Below the pieces are notes generated by a model. It did not search any database, was not told the origin of the DNA, and was given only the letters and a program-made list of their open reading frames with translations. A DNA stretch of 64,000 nucleotides from Sporosarcina sp. FSL W8-0480 (lineage in GTDB: Bacteria; Bacillota; Bacilli; Bacillales_A; Planococcaceae): contig NZ_CP150166.1 of the NCBI RefSeq assembly GCF_037963765.1, positions 1,805,501-1,869,500 of the forward strand. The letters run 5' to 3'. Position 1 is the stretch's first letter, and each line of letters starts with the position of its first letter. The position numbers and the translations under genes are program-made. Shown here piece by piece: positions 60,631 to 64,000 of the stretch.

Positions 60631-61390
60631 TATTTATCGTGCTGCAAAGACGATTTCTCAAGAAGGAAATGTAAAAGAAATTACAATAAGGACTTTGAAT
60701 AGAACATCGTCTGATGAAGAAGAAGTATTCACACAAGAATCCATTATGATGGAACGAGATCGGCTCATCCAAGAAGCAAAGATGCGAATTGAAACTGAAA
60801 AATCCCAGTTGGAACAGATGAGACAAACAGCTATTGATGATATTGCCGCGATGCAATCTGCGTGGGAGCAGGAAAAGGTGAGATTGCAACAGCAGGCATA
60901 TGAAGAAGGCTTTCAGCAAGGATATGAAGAGGGTAGAAATAAATCCTTGTCCGATATGAAAGAATCAGTGAAAGTTGCGAATGAAGTTACTGTTAAATCG
61001 CATGTAAATGCATTGAAGTATATTGAAGACCAGGAAAAAATAATCCTTGAAATCGCAATAAAAACAGCCGAGCGAATTTTAGGAACAAAGCTTGAAAATG
61101 ATGAAGAGCAATTTTTAACAATCGTGAAAAAGGGCTTGAAAGAAGTTAGGGAAATGAAAGAGGTAAAACTGTACGTGTCAATTGATCACTATGATTTCAT
61201 TTCTTCCAATCGTGATGAGTTAGTCTCGATATTCCCACCTGAAGTTCCTTTTCTCATATTTGCCAATGACGATTTTGACGTGAATGACTGCATCATTGAA
61301 ACGAATCAGGGACGGGTTGTAGTGAGTGTGGATGAACAATTGAACATGCTTAAAGAACAATTATTTGACTTAATGGAAAGTGGTGACTGA
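60623..61390 (+). CDS. fliH: Flagellar assembly protein FliH
   Basis: Regulator of the export ATPase FliI. The 255-residue protein is charged and helical, with the family's glycine-spaced stretch (YEEGFQQGYEEGRNKS, GxxxG type) and a C-terminal V-ATPase E-subunit-like domain (ILEIAIKTAERILGTKL, RVVVSVDEQLNML). TTG at 60623 is chosen because GGAGGAG (60607-60613) is nine bases upstream; the ATG at 60614 directly abuts that site and would add three residues. fliI starts two bases after the stop. Confidence 0.9.
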   Translation: MSNIYRAAKTISQEGNVKEITIRTLNRTSSDEEEVFTQESIMMERDRLIQEAKMRIETEKSQLEQMRQTAIDDIAAMQSAWEQEKVRLQQQAYEEGFQQGYEEGRNKSLSDMKESVKVANEVTVKSHVNALKYIEDQEKIILEIAIKTAERILGTKLENDEEQFLTIVKKGLKEVREMKEVKLYVSIDHYDFISSNRDELVSIFPPEVPFLIFANDDFDVNDCIIETNQGRVVVSVDEQLNMLKEQLFDLMESGD

Positions 61391-61392
61391 CA

Positions 61393-62721
61393 TTGAAGAA
61401 GGCCAATGAGCTACTTAATGTCATTCCAAAATTAAATTCCCATAGAAAATTTGGACGAGTAGTCCAGGTAATCGGCTTAATGATAGAATCACAAGGACCT
61501 GAAAGTTCAATAGGTGATGTCTGCCGCATTCACTTAAAGAACGGAAGGAATGAAAGTTCCGTTGTTTTTGCTGAAGTCGTCGGCTTTCGTGAAGAGATCG
61601 TCATTCTTATGCCATATACCAATATTATGGATATTTCAAGCGGCTGTTTAGTGGAGAGCACCGGAAAACCCCTTGAAGTAAAGGTCGGTATGAACTTAAT
61701 TGGAAAAGTTCTTGATGCAATGGGTAATCCGATTGATAATAGTGCATTGCCAAAGGGACTGTCGACAATCAGGACAGAGCAAGAGCCTCCAAACGTCATG
61801 ACAAGAAAGCCAATCAGCGAAAAGTTAGCTGTTGGTGTAAAAGCGATAGACGGGATGTTGACTGTGGGAAATGGCCAAAGGGTTGGAATTTTTGCTGGTT
61901 CAGGGGTTGGTAAGAGTACCTTATTAGGTATGATTGCAAGGAATACAACTGCTGATTTAAACGTCATCGCACTGATTGGAGAGAGGGGACGGGAAGTACT
62001 TGAATTCATTGAACGAGATCTTGGACCCGAAGGATTAAGTCGAACAATTGTAGTTGCAGCCACTTCCGACCAACCTGCCCTCATGCGCATTAAAGGTGCC
62101 TTTACGGCTACAGCTATAGCAGAATACTTCCGCAATAAAGGGATGAATGTCATGCTTATGATGGATTCCGTGACACGTGTCGCAATGGCTCAGCGTGAAA
62201 TTGGGCTTGCAGTTGGAGAACCTCCTGCAACTCGGGGCTATACTCCATCTGTCTTTTCGATTCTTCCAAAACTACTTGAACGAACAGGAACAAATGAAGT
62301 TGGGGCAATTACAGCCTTTTACACGGTACTCGTAGATGGAGATGATATGAACGAGCCGATTGCTGATGCGGTCAGGGGGATTTTAGATGGCCATATCGTA
62401 TTGGACAGAACACTTGCCAACAAAGGGCAATACCCGGCTATAAATGTATTGAAAAGTGTCAGCCGCCTTATGAATCACATTGCAAGTCATGAACATAAAG
62501 TAGCCGCTGAAAAACTCCGTGAACTGTACTATACCTATAACAAATCTGAAGATCTGATTAACATTGGTGCTTATAAACGTGGGACATCAAAAGAGATTGA
62601 TGCAGCAATTGATTTTGAGCCCCATATAACAAGTTTTTTAAAACAAAGTTATAGTGATAATGTGAAAATGGAAGATAGTATTGAAGAATTGATTGCTCTT
62701 GCTTCTGGAGGTGGAATTTGA
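61393..62721 (+). CDS. fliI: Flagellum-specific ATPase FliI
   Basis: Hexameric ATPase of the flagellar type III export apparatus. The 442-residue protein resembles F1-beta: Walker A AGSGVGKST near residues 169-176, ALIGERGREVLEFIE, Walker B MLMMDSVTRVAMAQREIGLAVGEPP, and GYTPSVFSILPKLLER. The start is TTG at 61393 with GGTGA upstream. Confidence 0.97.
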   Translation: MKKANELLNVIPKLNSHRKFGRVVQVIGLMIESQGPESSIGDVCRIHLKNGRNESSVVFAEVVGFREEIVILMPYTNIMDISSGCLVESTGKPLEVKVGMNLIGKVLDAMGNPIDNSALPKGLSTIRTEQEPPNVMTRKPISEKLAVGVKAIDGMLTVGNGQRVGIFAGSGVGKSTLLGMIARNTTADLNVIALIGERGREVLEFIERDLGPEGLSRTIVVAATSDQPALMRIKGAFTATAIAEYFRNKGMNVMLMMDSVTRVAMAQREIGLAVGEPPATRGYTPSVFSILPKLLERTGTNEVGAITAFYTVLVDGDDMNEPIADAVRGILDGHIVLDRTLANKGQYPAINVLKSVSRLMNHIASHEHKVAAEKLRELYYTYNKSEDLINIGAYKRGTSKEIDAAIDFEPHITSFLKQSYSDNVKMEDSIEELIALASGGGI

Positions 62722-63173
62722 TGAAACCTTATTTATACCGATTTGAAAAAGTGTTAGCGTTTCGGGAGCAGGAAAAAGAAGAAACAGAAGTGGAATATAA
62801 AAACTCTGTCCATTCTTTCGAACAAGTTGCAACAGAATTATATGAGTTATTGAAAAAGAAGGAAGACCTCGAATACGATCATTTAAAGAAATTGGAACAA
62901 GGATTCAACATCAATGATATCCACCTATACACACGATACTTGGAAAGCATTGAAAAAAGCATTTCAATTTTACAACAATCCGTTATAAAAGCGCGTACAA
63001 AAATGAATTGGTTCGAGGAAAAGTTACTTGAAAAGACGATTGAAGTAAAAAAGTTTGAAAAGATGAAGGAAAAAGATCATGAACATTATCGAAATGAAAT
63101 GGAACTGCAAGAAGGGCGTTTCTTGGATGAAATGACGACATCAAAGTTCCATCGAAGAAAAGCAGGGTGGTAA
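62721..63173 (+). CDS. fliJ: Flagellar export protein FliJ
   Basis: Small coiled-coil chaperone escort that fits the central stalk of the FliI hexamer. The 150-residue protein begins YRFEKVLAFREQEKEETEVEYK, the typical FliJ start, and is charged coiled coil throughout. The ATG at 62721 shares a base with the fliI stop; GGAGGTGG is six bases upstream. A TTG one codon earlier is the alternative. Confidence 0.92.
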   Translation: MKPYLYRFEKVLAFREQEKEETEVEYKNSVHSFEQVATELYELLKKKEDLEYDHLKKLEQGFNINDIHLYTRYLESIEKSISILQQSVIKARTKMNWFEEKLLEKTIEVKKFEKMKEKDHEHYRNEMELQEGRFLDEMTTSKFHRRKAGW

Positions 63174-63174
63174 A

Positions 63175-63777
63175 GTGGTGAAAAAAACAAAACACCAATT
63201 ACAGGGTTCAAATGAGGTGAAAAAGAAAGGCGGCGGCCTCTTACAAGGCGTTTTGCTCTGGACTCTTGTCCCATTGCTTTTCACTACAATGGTTCTTTTA
63301 ATCATAGCTTATGTCGCAGGTATAAATATCTTCGACGAAATAAATGAATGGAAACCCTCACTTCCATTTGTCAGTGAGGTTGCTGAAGAGGAAAAACCTG
63401 ATGCTTTTTTGTTTGAGGAACGTGTTGTCTCCTTACAGGCTGAAATCCAGGAAAAAGAAGCACAGTTAGTTAAACTCGAAAGGGCACTGTCTAAGGCTGA
63501 TGAAGAAAAGAAGGAAATGTTAGCTGACCAAAAAGCTCTATTGGCGGAAATCGAAGAATTGAAGATGGCTAAAGATGAACAAAAAAGAGATTTGAAAGAG
63601 ATTATTTCAACAATTGAAAAGATGTCAGCTAAATCCGTAGCCCCAATTATTTCTAAGATGAGTGACGAAGAGGCGATTGAAATACTTTCAAGCCTTAAGC
63701 CGGACGTGTTGGCGCCTATTTTGGAAAAGTTATCAGCAGAAGATGCTGCAAGATATACAAGCCTTTTGACAAAATGA
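63175..63777 (+). CDS. ylxF: MotE/YlxF-like membrane protein with MgtE N-terminal-type domain
   Basis: Position between fliJ and fliK matches ylxF. The 200-residue protein has a basic N-terminus, one membrane helix (about 22-46), an extracytoplasmic coiled coil (about 75-140, VSLQAEIQEKEAQLVKLERAL) and a C-terminal MgtE-N/MotE-like domain (SAKSVAPIISKMSDEEAIEILSSL, DVLAPILEKLSAEDAARYTSLL). The role is probably as a stator or rod-associated chaperone; this is inference from the family. The start is GTG at 63175 or 63178. Confidence 0.85.
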   Translation: MVKKTKHQLQGSNEVKKKGGGLLQGVLLWTLVPLLFTTMVLLIIAYVAGINIFDEINEWKPSLPFVSEVAEEEKPDAFLFEERVVSLQAEIQEKEAQLVKLERALSKADEEKKEMLADQKALLAEIEELKMAKDEQKRDLKEIISTIEKMSAKSVAPIISKMSDEEAIEILSSLKPDVLAPILEKLSAEDAARYTSLLTK

Positions 63778-63805
63778 CTATTTTCTTTGAAAGGGGGTGA
63801 AAAAA

Positions 63806-64000
63806 GTGAACGTAGGAGCTTTGCAATCTGGTTTTCCTTTAGGCAATAAGCTACCCGACCGTACAAATGTTGGTGGTGGAAACAAGAAGTCGTCGTTCGG
63901 TGACATGTTACAGAAGGTAACTACTTCAGTCTCAACAAGAGAAAGTCAACCAACTAAAACGTCAAAAGAAGTGCCTTCCGAATTGATTTCCGATCTAATT
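63806..64000 (+). CDS. fliK: Probable FliK hook-length control protein, N-terminal part (cut by window)
   Basis: A GTG at 63806 follows AAAGGGGGTGA and opens a frame of 65 codons to the window edge (MNVGALQSGFPLG..., FGDMLQKVTTSVSTRE...). The low-complexity Ser/Thr-rich N-terminus and the position after ylxF fit FliK, but the diagnostic C-terminal Flg_hook domain lies outside the window. Confidence 0.7.
   Translation, partial: MNVGALQSGFPLGNKLPDRTNVGGGNKKSSFGDMLQKVTTSVSTRESQPTKTSKEVPSELISDLI

Noticed and set aside
61530-62153. 207-codon minus-strand ORF inside fliI
   Set aside because: Antisense to the FliI nucleotide-binding core; no ribosome site or recognisable motif.

Overview
The window is a stretch of Gram-positive, endospore-forming Bacillales chromosome. 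Gene order, a SpoVM homologue, FapR, CodY, the RqcH/YloA-gmk block and the flagellar operon all follow the Bacillus subtilis pyr-to-fla/che order closely. Details such as lepB between rplS and rbgA and many TTG starts suggest a Planococcaceae-type organism (Sporosarcina or a relative). That placement is inference from layout and protein similarity recalled from memory. No rRNA, tRNA, complete IS element, prophage or CRISPR array was seen.

Region 1 (1-7090) is the end of the pyrimidine operon: pyrC (cut by the window edge), carB, pyrK, pyrD, pyrF, pyrE, mostly joined by ATGA overlaps and ending at a bidirectional terminator shared with the convergent rqcH gene. carA, normally between pyrC and carB, is absent. 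Region 2 (7092-21860) is rqcH (minus strand), then a long plus-strand housekeeping run: gmk, rpoZ, coaBC, priA, def, fmt, rsmB, prpC, prkC, rsgA, rpe, thiN and a small TTG-started spoVM that converges on rpmB. Region 3 (21900-27890) holds the Asp23-family yloU gene, fakA, sdaAB, sdaAA and recG.

Region 4 (27890-28990) is the only real accessory island: a strictly 21-bp-phased array of GAGAACT cores, a frameshifted unknown ORF and decayed fragments of an acetyltransferase and an Rpn-type nuclease/transposase. Region 5 (28990-47020) is the lipid and ribosome/SRP block: fapR (with its own operator), plsX, fabD, fabG, acpP, rnc, smc, ftsY, ylxM, ffh, rpsP, khpA, rimM, trmD, rplS, lepB, rbgA, rnhB, then a FliK-like/FlhB-tail-like pair (ylqG, ylqH). 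Three full copies of a roughly 125-bp palindromic interspersed repeat and a second phased array (20-bp period, core TTTATGCGT, with an internal inversion) lie in its intergenic gaps. Region 6 (47060-56530) is sucCD, dprA, topA, xerC, hslVU and codY. Region 7 (56680-64000) is the start of the fla/che operon: flgB, flgC, fliE, fliF, fliG, fliH, fliI, fliJ, a MotE/YlxF-type protein and the 5' end of a probable fliK.

The main points worth a second look are the two helically phased short-core arrays, which share an architecture but have different cores. Next are the palindromic repeat family, whose terminal inverted repeats co-vary between copies and which has an internally deleted copy, and the SpoVM with a basic tail encoded into its terminator. 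Others are HslV without Ser/Thr at position 2, and the absence of carA, rlmN and trmFO from their usual places.
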